DNA from: Streptomyces albireticuli
GTDB taxonomy: Bacteria > Actinomycetota > Actinomycetes > Streptomycetales > Streptomycetaceae
NCBI RefSeq assembly: GCF_021228125.1
Contig: NZ_JAJQQS010000004.1
Location: forward strand, 62,001-126,000
Direction: 5' to 3'
DNA length: 64,000 nt
Position numbers and translations under genes: made by a program. Positions 18,426 through 26,236 of the stretch are shown one piece after another. The first letter of the stretch is position 1, and every line of letters begins with the position of its first letter. The notes below the pieces were generated by a model that did no database searches, was not told the origin of the DNA, and saw nothing but the letters and a program-made list of their open reading frames with translations.

Positions 18426-19505
18426 TCAGACCTCCTCGTAGTGGCTGGGACGTCCGTCGCGCAGGACGAGCCGCCCCAAGCGCTCCGCGTCCTCGCGCCG
18501 CATCAGCCGCGCCGCTCCCCCGCGCCCCCGCAGTACCACCGTGTGCCATGGCGTGGCCCACGCGTCCGCCGCGTCCAGCAGGCGGATGCCGAACTTCTCG
18601 GAGCCCGGCCGCTGCGGGTGGATCGACAGGCGTACGGACCTGGGGTGGTGGTGGGCGATCAGGTCGCCCCAGGCGCGGCTGCGTGCGATGACGCCGTAGG
18701 CGCGGGTGCGGCACTCGCGCTGGAGGGCGGAGCGGGTGCCCGTGAAGTCCGCCGTGTCCTCGACGAGGAAGCGGGTGATGCCGCGGTAGAGGCGGGCGGT
18801 CTCCTCGTCGGTGCGGGCCAGTTCGCGCAGGCTGGGCACGGAGGGCGCGTAGGCGTCGGTGACCAGGCGCCGCTTGGTGTCGTGGTCGAGGTCGCCGTGG
18901 ACGTCGCGCATGTCGAAGGTGTCGAGCCGGGTCAGCCCCTCGCTGCGGATGAGGGCGCGCAGGGCGTCCCCGTACGCGTCGATCAGCGGGTCGGGCACCC
19001 GGATGAGGTCGCCGAAGATGTGCCCGTCGGAGCAGATGAGCATGCGCGCCCCGGGCTCGTAGACCTCGCCGACGCGCGCGCAGAGGCGGTCGAGGAAGCC
19101 CAGGGAGAGCCGCTCGCCCTCGTCGGGGAGGTGGCCGAGCACCTTGGCCGGGTTCGGGGACTTGCAGGGGAAGCCGGGCAGGGTGAGGACGACGGGCTCG
19201 CCGGCCTCCGTGAACTGCCGTATCTGGCGCAGCTGCTCCGGGTGGTCGGCGGGGTCCGGGGAGGCCGGGCCGCTCGTGCGGTGGTACGGCAGGAGGAGGC
19301 TCAGCACCCGGGCCTCGACCGTGGCCGCGGCGGACGAGGGGGTTTGTATGAGGGGCGCCGTCTCCACGGGCGGGAGGGGCCCGGCAAGGGCGGTGCCCAG
19401 GGGGAGGTCCGTACCCGTGTGACGAGCGGTGCCCGCGGAAAGAGCGGGGTCCGCGGCAAGGGCGGGGCCTACGGAAAGGGCGGGGCTTACGGAAAGCGTC
19501 GGCAT
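18426..19505 (-). CDS. Isonitrile synthase family protein (DIT1/PvcA, PF05141)
   Basis: About 359 residues with the DIT1/PvcA core. LTLPGFPCKSPNPAKVLGHL, ARMLICSDGHIFGDLIRV, and the C-terminal KFGIRLLDAADAWATPWHTV are characteristic of this family. Members convert the amino group of Tyr or Trp to an isonitrile using ribulose-5-phosphate (PvcA/IsnA) or act in yeast dityrosine formation (DIT1). The first 25 residues are hexapeptide repeats (MPTLSV, SPALSV, GPALAA, DPALSA), encoded by 18-bp DNA repeats. The start is uncertain: ATG 19505, or GTG 19520 overlapping the P450 stop. Either way it is translationally coupled to the P450 gene, as DIT1 is paired with CYP56 in yeast. Substrate unknown. Confidence 0.85.
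   Translation of the reverse strand: MPTLSVSPALSVGPALAADPALSAGTARHTGTDLPLGTALAGPLPPVETAPLIQTPSSAAATVEARVLSLLLPYHRTSGPASPDPADHPEQLRQIRQFTEAGEPVVLTLPGFPCKSPNPAKVLGHLPDEGERLSLGFLDRLCARVGEVYEPGARMLICSDGHIFGDLIRVPDPLIDAYGDALRALIRSEGLTRLDTFDMRDVHGDLDHDTKRRLVTDAYAPSVPSLRELARTDEETARLYRGITRFLVEDTADFTGTRSALQRECRTRAYGVIARSRAWGDLIAHHHPRSVRLSIHPQRPGSEKFGIRLLDAADAWATPWHTVVLRGRGGAARLMRREDAERLGRLVLRDGRPSHYEEV
19434..19505. repeat. Four 18-bp repeats encoding the N-terminus of the isonitrile synthase
   Basis: Units of the form TACGGAAAGGGCGGGGCT run in register exactly up to the ATG at 19505. In protein they give a hexapeptide repeat, so the extension arose by in-frame slippage. Confidence 0.75.
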
Positions 19506-19512
19506 GGGGCAC

Positions 19513-20748
19513 TCATCCACGGGGGCGGGGGCAGACGGGCCGGTCGAAGGCGACGGGCAGTTCGCCCACGCCCCGGCCGAGGACGGCGGGGATCCAGGGC
19601 AGCTCCTCGTCGGGGACCGCGAGGCGGATCCCCGGCAGCCGGCCGGTCAAGGTGCCGAGGGCGACCTGGAGTTCGATACGGGCGAGGGCGGCACCGGGGC
19701 AGAAGTGGACGCCGTGCCCGAAGGACAGGTGCGAACCCTGGGCCCGGTCGAGGTCGAGGGTGTCGGGGTCGGGGAAGCGCTCGGGGTCGCGGTTGGCGGC
19801 GCACAGCGAGACGATCACGGAGTCGCCGGCGGGCACCCGGGTGCCGTGCAGGTCCGCGTCCTCGGCGAGGAAGCGCCAGGTCGTCAGCTCGAAGGCGCCG
19901 TCGAGGCGCATCAGTTCCTCGACCGCGGCCGGCATCAGCGCGGGCTCGGCGCGCAGCCGGTCCAGCACGTCGGGGTGGCGGAGCAGCGCGACCATGGCGG
20001 TGGTGATCTGGTTGGTGACGGGCTCCTGGCCGGCCACCAGCAGCTGGAAGATCATGGAGTCCAGCTCCTCCCGCGTCAGCTCGCCCGCGTCACGGGCGGC
20101 GACCAGGCCGCCGAGGAGCCCGTCACCGGGGTCGGCGACCACCTCGGCGATATACGTCTGGAGCTCCCTCAGCAGCGCCTCGTAGGCGGGGCGCCCGGGG
20201 TCGGTGGGGCCGACGGGGGCCACGACCTTGCCCCACTCGCGCCGGAAGCGGGCGGCGAGGCACGGGGACAGCCCGATGACCTCGGCGAGGACCTGGAAGG
20301 GGAAGCGGGCGGCGAAGCAGGCGACGAGGTCCGCCGTGTCCGCGTCCTCGGGCATGGCGTCGACGAGCGCGTCCGCCATCTCCTGGAAGCGGGGCCGCAG
20401 GGCCTCCACCCGGCGCGGCGCGAAGGCGTCCGTGACCAGGCGGCGCATGGCCGTGTGCTTGGGCGGGTCCTGGTGCAGGAGGTGCACCTGGAGCTGGGAG
20501 TGCTGAGGCTCGGGCATGATCGAGGCGCGCTCGCGCCAGCGGTCGTTGCCCCGGGAGTGGTTCTTGCCGAGCCGGGGGTCGGCGAGGGTCCGCTGCGCGG
20601 CGGCGTGCCCGGTGACCAGCCACGCGGTGACCCCGCTGGGGAAGAGCACCCGGTGGATCGGGCCGGCGGCGCGCAGGCGCGCGTACAGCGGATAGGGATC
20701 CCGCTTGTACTCGGGTCCGTACAGGGGGATCGGGTCGGGCAGCGACAC
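19513..20748 (-). CDS. Cytochrome P450 paired with the isonitrile synthase
   Basis: A 411-residue soluble bacterial class I P450. The heme loop FGHGVHFCPG places the thiolate at Cys350. The ExxR helix, the PERF-like ANRDPERFPDPDTLDL and the I-helix LLVAGQEPVTNQI are present. In the I-helix the usual AG.E(P)TT reads AGQEPVT, so the first Thr is Val, which may alter oxygen activation. GTG 20748 has GAGGAG 8 nt upstream. It is the first gene of a two-gene operon and overlaps the isonitrile synthase start region. By analogy with DIT2/CYP56 and xanthocillin-type P450s it may couple or oxidise an aromatic isonitrile; no electron-transfer partner is adjacent. Confidence 0.92.
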   Translation of the reverse strand: MSLPDPIPLYGPEYKRDPYPLYARLRAAGPIHRVLFPSGVTAWLVTGHAAAQRTLADPRLGKNHSRGNDRWRERASIMPEPQHSQLQVHLLHQDPPKHTAMRRLVTDAFAPRRVEALRPRFQEMADALVDAMPEDADTADLVACFAARFPFQVLAEVIGLSPCLAARFRREWGKVVAPVGPTDPGRPAYEALLRELQTYIAEVVADPGDGLLGGLVAARDAGELTREELDSMIFQLLVAGQEPVTNQITTAMVALLRHPDVLDRLRAEPALMPAAVEELMRLDGAFELTTWRFLAEDADLHGTRVPAGDSVIVSLCAANRDPERFPDPDTLDLDRAQGSHLSFGHGVHFCPGAALARIELQVALGTLTGRLPGIRLAVPDEELPWIPAVLGRGVGELPVAFDRPVCPRPRG

Positions 20749-20812
20749 GGTGGGTGCTCCTCGCGAAGTCGTGGACCCCTGAGAAGTCGGACGGAGGGCG
20801 GGGCGAGTTCCC

Positions 20813-20847
20813 GGCTCTTCGCGGGGACTTCCAGGCTCTTCGCGGGG
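20813..20847 (-). promoter_or_regulatory. Direct repeat upstream of the P450-isonitrile operon
   Basis: The 14-mer GGCTCTTCGCGGGG occurs twice (20813-20826 and 20834-20847), exactly 21 nt apart, about 65-100 nt upstream of the P450 start. A two-turn spacing of identical sites suggests a dimeric regulator; none is recognised. Confidence 0.45.
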
Positions 20848-21030
20848 GCCCGGTGACGGTGGCCGGCCGTCCCGCGGAAGGAGCCGCGGCGGCGGCGCGG
20901 GGGCCGCCTGATCCTTGGGTAGTCGGCCCGTCGGGCCCGCTGGTTCCCGGGGACGAAAGGGATGATCCTCACGCGCCGGGAGCCCGTCGCATGCGGGCCG
21001 CCGCGGTCCGTGACGTGTCACGATGCGGCG

Positions 21031-21330
21031 ATGACCGCTCGTCACCTCCTCAGTCCGGCCCGCCTCGGGCCGTCCCGCGCGTACGGAACCCTGCTCGGCT
21101 TCGTCCTGTTGCTGGCCGCCCTCTTCGGTGTCGCGTACGCGGCCGGGTCGGCGGCCGGGCCCGCCTTCCCCGGCATACACCGCACCGGTGGCTCCGGCGG
21201 CGGTTCGGGGCCGGGAGGCGGTTCGGGGGACAAGGGCGGCATGGACGGGATGGACGGCATGGGCGGGATGGGCGGGATGAGGGGCATGCACGGCATGGGC
21301 GCTCCGGCCGCCGGGAAGGTGACCCGATGA
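21031..21330 (+). CDS. Small membrane protein with Met/Gly-rich tail (putative copper handling)
   Basis: A 99-residue protein with one membrane segment (YGTLLGFVLLLAALFGVAYA), then a Gly/Ser linker and a tail of repeated GMDGM/GGMGGM/RGMHGMG, about nine Met and one His. Clustered methionines of this kind bind Cu(I) in periplasmic and membrane copper proteins. Its stop overlaps the start of the Cu-ATPase (ATGA), so both are made together. The ribosome binding site of ATG 21031 is weak; an upstream start at 20962 is possible. Function is inferred from composition and position. Confidence 0.7.
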   Translation: MTARHLLSPARLGPSRAYGTLLGFVLLLAALFGVAYAAGSAAGPAFPGIHRTGGSGGGSGPGGGSGDKGGMDGMDGMGGMGGMRGMHGMGAPAAGKVTR

Positions 21331-23906
21331 CCACCTCGACGGACGGGCCCGGCGGGGCCGCCGCGACGGACACCGTGCCGGACGCCTCGGCGTCGGGGAC
21401 GACGGAGCTGATCGTCGGCGGGATGACCTGCGCGGCGTGCGTGAACCGGGTGGAGAAGAAGCTCGGCCGGCTGGACGGCGTGAGCGCGAGCGTCAACCTC
21501 GCCACCGGCCGGGCCCGCGTCAGCCACCCCGCCGCGGTGACCCCGGCGGAGCTGATGGCCGTGGTGGAGGGCGCGGGCTTCACCGCGTCGCTGCCCGCGC
21601 CGCCGGCCGCCGCGGAGCGGGCGGACGGGGCACCGGAGAGCGGGGCGGACGGCCCGGCGGAACCGTCGGCCATGACCCGGCTGCTGGTCACGGCCCTGCT
21701 GTCGGTGCCCGTGCTGGTCCTGTCCATGGTCCCCGGCCTCCAGTTCCGCAACTGGCAGTGGCTGTGCTTCGCCCTGGCGACACCGGTGGCCGTGTGGGGC
21801 GCGTGGCCGTTCCACGCCAAGGCGCTGCGCGGGCTGCGGCACGCCGCCGCGACCATGGACACGCTGGTCTCGCTGGGCGTCGTGGCCTCCTACGCGTGGT
21901 CGGCGTACGCCCTGTTCCTCGGCGGCGCCGGTGATCCGGACATGCGGATGCCGTTCACGCTGGTCCCGACCCTGGGTTCCATGGGCGGCGACACGGCGGA
22001 CGTGTACCTCGAAGCGGTCGTCGGCGTCCCGCTGTTCGTGCTGGTCGGGCGGTCGCTGGAGGCGCGGGCGCGGCGCGGCACCGGGTCGGCGCTGCGGGCC
22101 CTCGCCTCGCTCGCCGCGAAGGACGTCGTCGTGCGGCGGGACGGGGCCGAGCACCGGGTGCCGATCGAGCGGCTGCGGGTCGGCGACCACTTCGTCGTAC
22201 GCCCCGGTGAGCGGGTCGCGACCGACGGCACGGTCGTCGCGGGCAGCTCGGCCCTGGACATGTCCCTGGTGACGGGCGAGAGCGCGCCCGTCGAGACGGG
22301 CCCCGGCTCGGCCGTGGTGGGCGGTGCCGTCAACTCCGGCGGCCTGCTGGAGGTGCGGGCGGAAGCCGTCGGCGCCGACACCCGGCTCGCCCGGATCGCC
22401 CGGCTGGTGGAGGACGCGCAGGCGGGCAAGGCGAAGGCGCAGCGGGTCGCCGACGCGGTCGCCGGGGTGTTCGTCCCGGCGGTGCTGGCCGTGGCCGTCA
22501 CGGTCCTCGGCTTCTGGCTCGGCGCGGGCGCCGCCCCGCAGGCCGCGGTCACGGCCGCCGTCGCGGTGCTCGTGGTCGCCTGCCCGTGCGCGCTCGGCCT
22601 CGCGACCCCCACGGCGCTGCTGGCCGCGACGGGCCGGGGCGCGGGCCTCGGCATTCTGGTCAAGGGCCCGCAGGCGCTGGAGGGGCTGCGCCGCGTGGAC
22701 ACCGTCGTCCTGGACAAGACCGGCACGCTGACGACGGGTTCGATGACGGTGACGGGCGTGACGTTCCGCACCGGCGGGCGGGGCGCGGACGAGGTCCTGC
22801 GGCTGGCCGCGGCGGTCGAGCGGGGTTCGGAGCACCCGGTCGGCCGGGCGGTCCTGGCCTACGCGGAGGAGTCCGGTACGGGCGCCTTGCCGGAGGTCAC
22901 GGACTTCGTGGCGACGCCGGGCAAGGGCGTCGCCGGGCGGGTGGGTGACCTGCCGGTGGAGGTCGTACGGCCGGAAGGCCGGGCCGTCCCCGCGAAGGGG
23001 CACCGGAAGCCGAAGCGGCCCGCCGGACAGCGGCCCCGGCCGGGCGGGCTGCCGGCCGCGCTCGACGACGCGGTGCGCGCGGCCGAGCGGGACGGGCGGA
23101 CCGCGGTGGTGGTCCGGGTGGCGGGTACGCCGGAGGCGGTGATCGCCCTGGGCGACACCGTGCGCCCCGGCTCGTACCGCGCGGTCGACCACCTCAAGCG
23201 GCTCGGACTGCGCCCGGTGCTCGCCACGGGCGACGGCGAGGGCGCGGCGCGGGCCGTCGCGGCGGAGCTGGGCATCGAGGAGGTGCACGCGCGCGCCACG
23301 CCCGAGGACAAGGCGGAGCTCGTCCGCGAGCTGCGCGCGGCGGGCCGCCGGGTCGCGGTCATCGGCGACGGCGTCAACGACACGGCGGCGCTGGCCGGCG
23401 CGGACCTGGGCATCGCGATGGGCGGCGGCACGGACGCGGCCATCGGCGCGGCGGACGTGACGCTGGTCCGCGAGGACATGGGCGCCCTGGCGGACGCGGT
23501 CCGCCTGGCCCGGCGGACGTCGGCGACGGTCCGCGCCAATCTGGCCTGGGCCTTCGGTTACAACCTGGTCACCCTGCCGCTGGCGGCGGTGGGCCTGCTG
23601 AGCCCGATGGTCGCCGCGGCGGCGATGTCGGTGAGCTCGGTCCTGGTCGTGGCGAACAGCCTGCGGCTGAGGGGGTGGCAGCCGAGGCGGTCGGGGCTGG
23701 GAGGCACCGGCGGCGGACGGGGCGGCGGACGCGGCGACCGTCGAGGGCCCGGGGCGCGGGGGCCGCGCGCGGGCGTGCGACCGGCCGCGGCGACGGGCAC
23801 GGCACCGGCCCCGCGCCGGGGCGAGGAGACGACGGGCGACCGGCCCCGGCCCACACCCGTGGGGACGCACCTGAAGACCGACGACGACAGCCGGGGTGAC
23901 GCATGA
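21327..23906 (+). CDS. copA: Copper-translocating P1B-type ATPase
   Basis: 859 residues. An N-terminal heavy-metal domain has GMTCAAC (Cys35, Cys38). The actuator motif appears as SLVTGESAPVE, the transmembrane metal site is CPC at 419-421 (ACPCALGLATPT), the phosphorylated Asp463 is in DKTGTLTTG, and the HP dipeptide (GSEHPVGRAVL) and GDGVNDTAAL are present. CPC with these motifs marks the Cu+-exporting P1B-1 group. A basic, Gly/Arg-rich insert near the HP domain and an 80-residue disordered C-terminus (GGGRGGGRGDRRG...) are additions. Its ATG overlaps the preceding Met-rich gene and its TGA overlaps the next ATG, so it is the centre of a three-gene operon. I see no CsoR-type operator upstream. 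Confidence 0.93.
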   Translation: MTTSTDGPGGAAATDTVPDASASGTTELIVGGMTCAACVNRVEKKLGRLDGVSASVNLATGRARVSHPAAVTPAELMAVVEGAGFTASLPAPPAAAERADGAPESGADGPAEPSAMTRLLVTALLSVPVLVLSMVPGLQFRNWQWLCFALATPVAVWGAWPFHAKALRGLRHAAATMDTLVSLGVVASYAWSAYALFLGGAGDPDMRMPFTLVPTLGSMGGDTADVYLEAVVGVPLFVLVGRSLEARARRGTGSALRALASLAAKDVVVRRDGAEHRVPIERLRVGDHFVVRPGERVATDGTVVAGSSALDMSLVTGESAPVETGPGSAVVGGAVNSGGLLEVRAEAVGADTRLARIARLVEDAQAGKAKAQRVADAVAGVFVPAVLAVAVTVLGFWLGAGAAPQAAVTAAVAVLVVACPCALGLATPTALLAATGRGAGLGILVKGPQALEGLRRVDTVVLDKTGTLTTGSMTVTGVTFRTGGRGADEVLRLAAAVERGSEHPVGRAVLAYAEESGTGALPEVTDFVATPGKGVAGRVGDLPVEVVRPEGRAVPAKGHRKPKRPAGQRPRPGGLPAALDDAVRAAERDGRTAVVVRVAGTPEAVIALGDTVRPGSYRAVDHLKRLGLRPVLATGDGEGAARAVAAELGIEEVHARATPEDKAELVRELRAAGRRVAVIGDGVNDTAALAGADLGIAMGGGTDAAIGAADVTLVREDMGALADAVRLARRTSATVRANLAWAFGYNLVTLPLAAVGLLSPMVAAAAMSVSSVLVVANSLRLRGWQPRRSGLGGTGGGRGGGRGDRRGPGARGPRAGVRPAAATGTAPAPRRGEETTGDRPRPTPVGTHLKTDDDSRGDA

Positions 23907-24619
23907 AGAAGGACCATTCCGCGGGCGGCGGGACGGACGGCCGTACGGGGACGGGTGGGGGCGCGGGTACAGGTAGGGGCACGGAAACGGATGGGGGCGC
24001 GGGTACGGGCGGGGGCGCGGGTACGGGCGGGGGCGCGGCTTCGGTCGCCGCGACCGCCACGGACGCCGCCACCGCCCCTGCTACCGCCCCTGCTACCGCC
24101 ACCGGCCTCCGTTCCGGCGGCCGGACCGCCCGCCTGGCCGGGGCCGCCCGCGCCGCCCTCGTCCCGCTGCTCGCCTCGGCCGTCACGCTCGGCGGCCTGG
24201 GCGCCTGGACGCTGTCCGGGGCGGCGGCTCGCCCGGCGGCCGTGACGGTCGACGACGCGCGCGTGCTGCTCCCCTTCGGCGAGGACGACACGGCGGCGTT
24301 CTTCCGCATCCGCAACACGGGCGACGTGGCCGACGAGCTCGTGGACGTCGAGGTCCCGGACGCCGGTGGCACGATGCTGAGCCGCACCGTGGTCGAGCGG
24401 GGCGCGGGCTCCATGCGCATGGTCCCGTCCGTGCCCGTGCCCGCGGGCGGAACGGTGGAGATGTCGCCGCACGGCCTGGACGTGATGGTGGTACGCCCGC
24501 CCCGGCTGCGGCTGGGCGAGCGGCTGCCGGTGACGCTGCGGTTCCGCGAGAGCGGCGCGGTCCGGGTGGAGGCGCTGGTCGTACGGCCGGGGAGCGGCGG
24601 GACCGCCGCGGGGAAGTAG
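23903..24619 (+). CDS. PCu(A)C-like copper chaperone domain protein with altered metal ligands
   Basis: 238 residues. A cytoplasmic Thr/Gly/Ala-rich N-terminus (GAGTGGGAGTGGG) is followed by a membrane anchor (LVPLLASAVTLGGLGAWTLSG) and a domain of the PCu(A)C/DUF461 type: TMLSRTVVERGAGSMRM, then VPAGGTVEMSPHGLDVMVV. The family consensus ligands H..M..M and HxM appear here as Thr, Met, Asp-x-Met: both His are replaced, with a His three residues before. It may bind copper differently or not at all. The ATG overlaps the Cu-ATPase stop. In other bacteria this domain delivers Cu(I) to cytochrome oxidase. Confidence 0.75.
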   Translation: MKKDHSAGGGTDGRTGTGGGAGTGRGTETDGGAGTGGGAGTGGGAASVAATATDAATAPATAPATATGLRSGGRTARLAGAARAALVPLLASAVTLGGLGAWTLSGAAARPAAVTVDDARVLLPFGEDDTAAFFRIRNTGDVADELVDVEVPDAGGTMLSRTVVERGAGSMRMVPSVPVPAGGTVEMSPHGLDVMVVRPPRLRLGERLPVTLRFRESGAVRVEALVVRPGSGGTAAGK

Positions 24620-24675
24620 GCGGGGCGGAGCGACCGGGCAGTCCCTCTCGCGGACGACGGCCGACGCGTTCGACG

Positions 24676-24722
24676 CCGGAACGCCGGGCGGACCACGTGA
24701 GGCGGCCTGCCCGGCGTTCCGG
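24676..24722. terminator. Hairpin terminator after the copper operon
   Basis: Perfect 14-bp arms CCGGAACGCCGGGC (24676-24689) and GCCCGGCGTTCCGG (24709-24722) with a 19-nt loop, 57 nt after the PCu(A)C-like stop. Confidence 0.6.
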
Positions 24723-24800
24723 CGTACGGGGCCGGCGTACGGGGTACGGGGCCGGCGTGCGGGGTACGGGGCCGGCGTGCGGGGTACGGGGCGGCGTCGG
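24721..24800. repeat. Four tandem copies of a 20-bp unit
   Basis: Unit GGGGTACGGGGCCGGCGTGC, two exact and two variant copies, directly following the hairpin. Some units keep GGCCGGC palindromes. There are no flanking cas genes and no spacers. Confidence 0.8.
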
Positions 24801-25133
24801 ACGTCCGGGACCGGGGGCGTCGTACGGGTACGAGGTCCGACGCACGGGGGCGAGGTCCGACGCCGGGGCCGGGACCTGACACCGGGAGCGCGGCTGGACG
24901 TCGGCCGGAGCCCGAGCCCCCGGGGCGGGGCCGGGCATACGAGGTCGAGGCCGACGCCCGGAGGCGTAGCCGGACGCACAAGGCCGGAACCAACCCGTCC
25001 TACGAGGACGGGCGGGCGCCCGAGGCCGACGGCCGGTTCCGACGCCCGGCCCGGAGGCCACGCACAGGACCGGACCGGACCCGACCCGCCTACGGGACCG
25101 GGCCCGACCCGCGAAGGTCACGGCCTCGTACGG
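24801..25133. other. Intergenic GC-rich region without a gene
   Basis: Continues the low-complexity character, with short motifs such as GAGGTCCGACGC recurring irregularly. No ribosome binding site with a credible frame was found on either strand. Confidence 0.5.
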
Positions 25134-25745
25134 CTAAGCCGCAGCCGCCCGCGCCCCCGCCATCACGGGCATTCTCGGGACGGCGCCGCCCGCGGCGGCC
25201 CGCTCCGCCGTCTCCAGCTGGACGATCAGCGCCTCGCGCGCCCGCGCCACCCGCGACCGTACGGTGCCGACCGGGCAGCCCGCGACGACCGCGGCCTCCG
25301 CGTAGGGCAGGCCCAGGAGCTGGGTGAGGACGAATGCCTCGCGCCGCTCGTAGGGCAGCCGGTCGAGCAGCTGCGACAGGGCCACGCCCTCGTCGAAGCC
25401 GGGCAGCTCGGCGGACTGGGTCCGCTCGGCGGCCGACTGCCAGTCGTCCGTGTCGGAGAGGCGGGGCCGGGCGGCGTTGAATCGGAGCCGGTCCACGACC
25501 GTGCGGCGGGCGATGGTCAGCAGCCACGTACGGGCGGACGAGCGGCCCTCGAAACGCGGCAGCGAGCGCAGCGCGCGCAGGTAGGTCTCCTGCACGAGGT
25601 CGTCCGCACCCTGCGGATCGTTGCTGAGCCGGGCCACGTACCGCCGGACGTCGTGCTGGGTGGCGCGGATGAAGTGCTCCACGGCGTCGGCGTCCCCGCC
25701 ACGGGCGGCGAGCGCCCAGGCGGTCACCGTCTCGTCGTCACGCAC
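25134..25745 (-). CDS. ECF-type RNA polymerase sigma factor
   Basis: A 203-residue sigma-70 family ECF factor. Region 2 (AVEHFIRATQHDVRRYVARL, then DLVQETYLRALRSLPRFEGRSSARTWLLTIARR) and region 4 (LPYERREAFVLTQLLGLPYA, then VAGCPVGTVRSRVARARE) are both complete. The GTG start follows GGGAGG with a 5-nt gap. A small zinc-finger protein gene is divergent 121 nt away and may encode its anti-sigma partner. The nearby copper operon and Met-rich membrane protein suggest an envelope or metal-stress role; this is inference. Confidence 0.93.
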   Translation of the reverse strand: MRDDETVTAWALAARGGDADAVEHFIRATQHDVRRYVARLSNDPQGADDLVQETYLRALRSLPRFEGRSSARTWLLTIARRTVVDRLRFNAARPRLSDTDDWQSAAERTQSAELPGFDEGVALSQLLDRLPYERREAFVLTQLLGLPYAEAAVVAGCPVGTVRSRVARAREALIVQLETAERAAAGGAVPRMPVMAGARAAAA

Positions 25746-25866
25746 GGCGGCCTCCCGCGAGAACGGTCATGCGGGGCGCCGTGCGGACGGACGCGAGGAC
25801 GGATGCGGGGGCTGTGGTGAGGGGGGTGGTGCGTGGGGCGCCGGTGGCGCCGGGGACGATGGCGGG

Positions 25867-26037
25867 GTGCATTGCCGTGAGTTCCGTACCGCCTTGTCCG
25901 CCCGCCTCGACGGGGAGGAGCCGCCGCCGGGCGTGTCCGGTCCGGTGCTCGACACCCATCTGCTGAGCTGCGCCGAGTGCCGTGGCTGGGGTGAGCGGGC
26001 GCGCCGGCTCAAGCTGCTGACGGCGGGCCTCGGCTGA
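25867..26037 (+). CDS. Small zf-HC2 (anti-sigma ZAS-like) protein
   Basis: A 56-residue protein starting at GTG 25867. It begins HCREFRTALSARLDGEE and contains HLLSCAECRGW, the H-x3-C-x2-C zinc-binding motif of ZAS anti-sigma factors, with an upstream HC giving the fourth ligand. Unlike typical anti-sigma factors it has no membrane segment. It is divergent from the ECF sigma factor, the usual neighbourhood of such proteins. Zinc release by oxidants or copper could free the sigma factor; this is not demonstrated. Confidence 0.7.
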   Translation: MHCREFRTALSARLDGEEPPPGVSGPVLDTHLLSCAECRGWGERARRLKLLTAGLG

Positions 26038-26236
26038 GGCGGCCGGGGCGGGGGCCGGTGCTGCTGCGGGGGCCGGCGGCGGGGTGTGCCGTCGTGGCGC
26101 GTCCTGCGTGCGGGCAGGGGTCATCGCCGTGGGTCCTTCCTGGAATCCGGGCGTCCGGCCCTGCGCGTGGGAGGGCGGCGTCCCGGTGACGTGGTTCGGC
26201 CAGGTCGGTCGCCGTCAGCCGGCGGACGGGTGCCCG

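Noticed and set aside
20754..21326. Longer N-terminus for the Cu-ATPase
   Set aside because: The upstream part overlaps the Met-rich peptide gene in another frame; ATG 21327 overlaps that gene's stop and gives the usual first heavy-metal domain.
24721..24800. Possible CRISPR array
   Set aside because: Units are contiguous with no spacers, and no cas genes are present.
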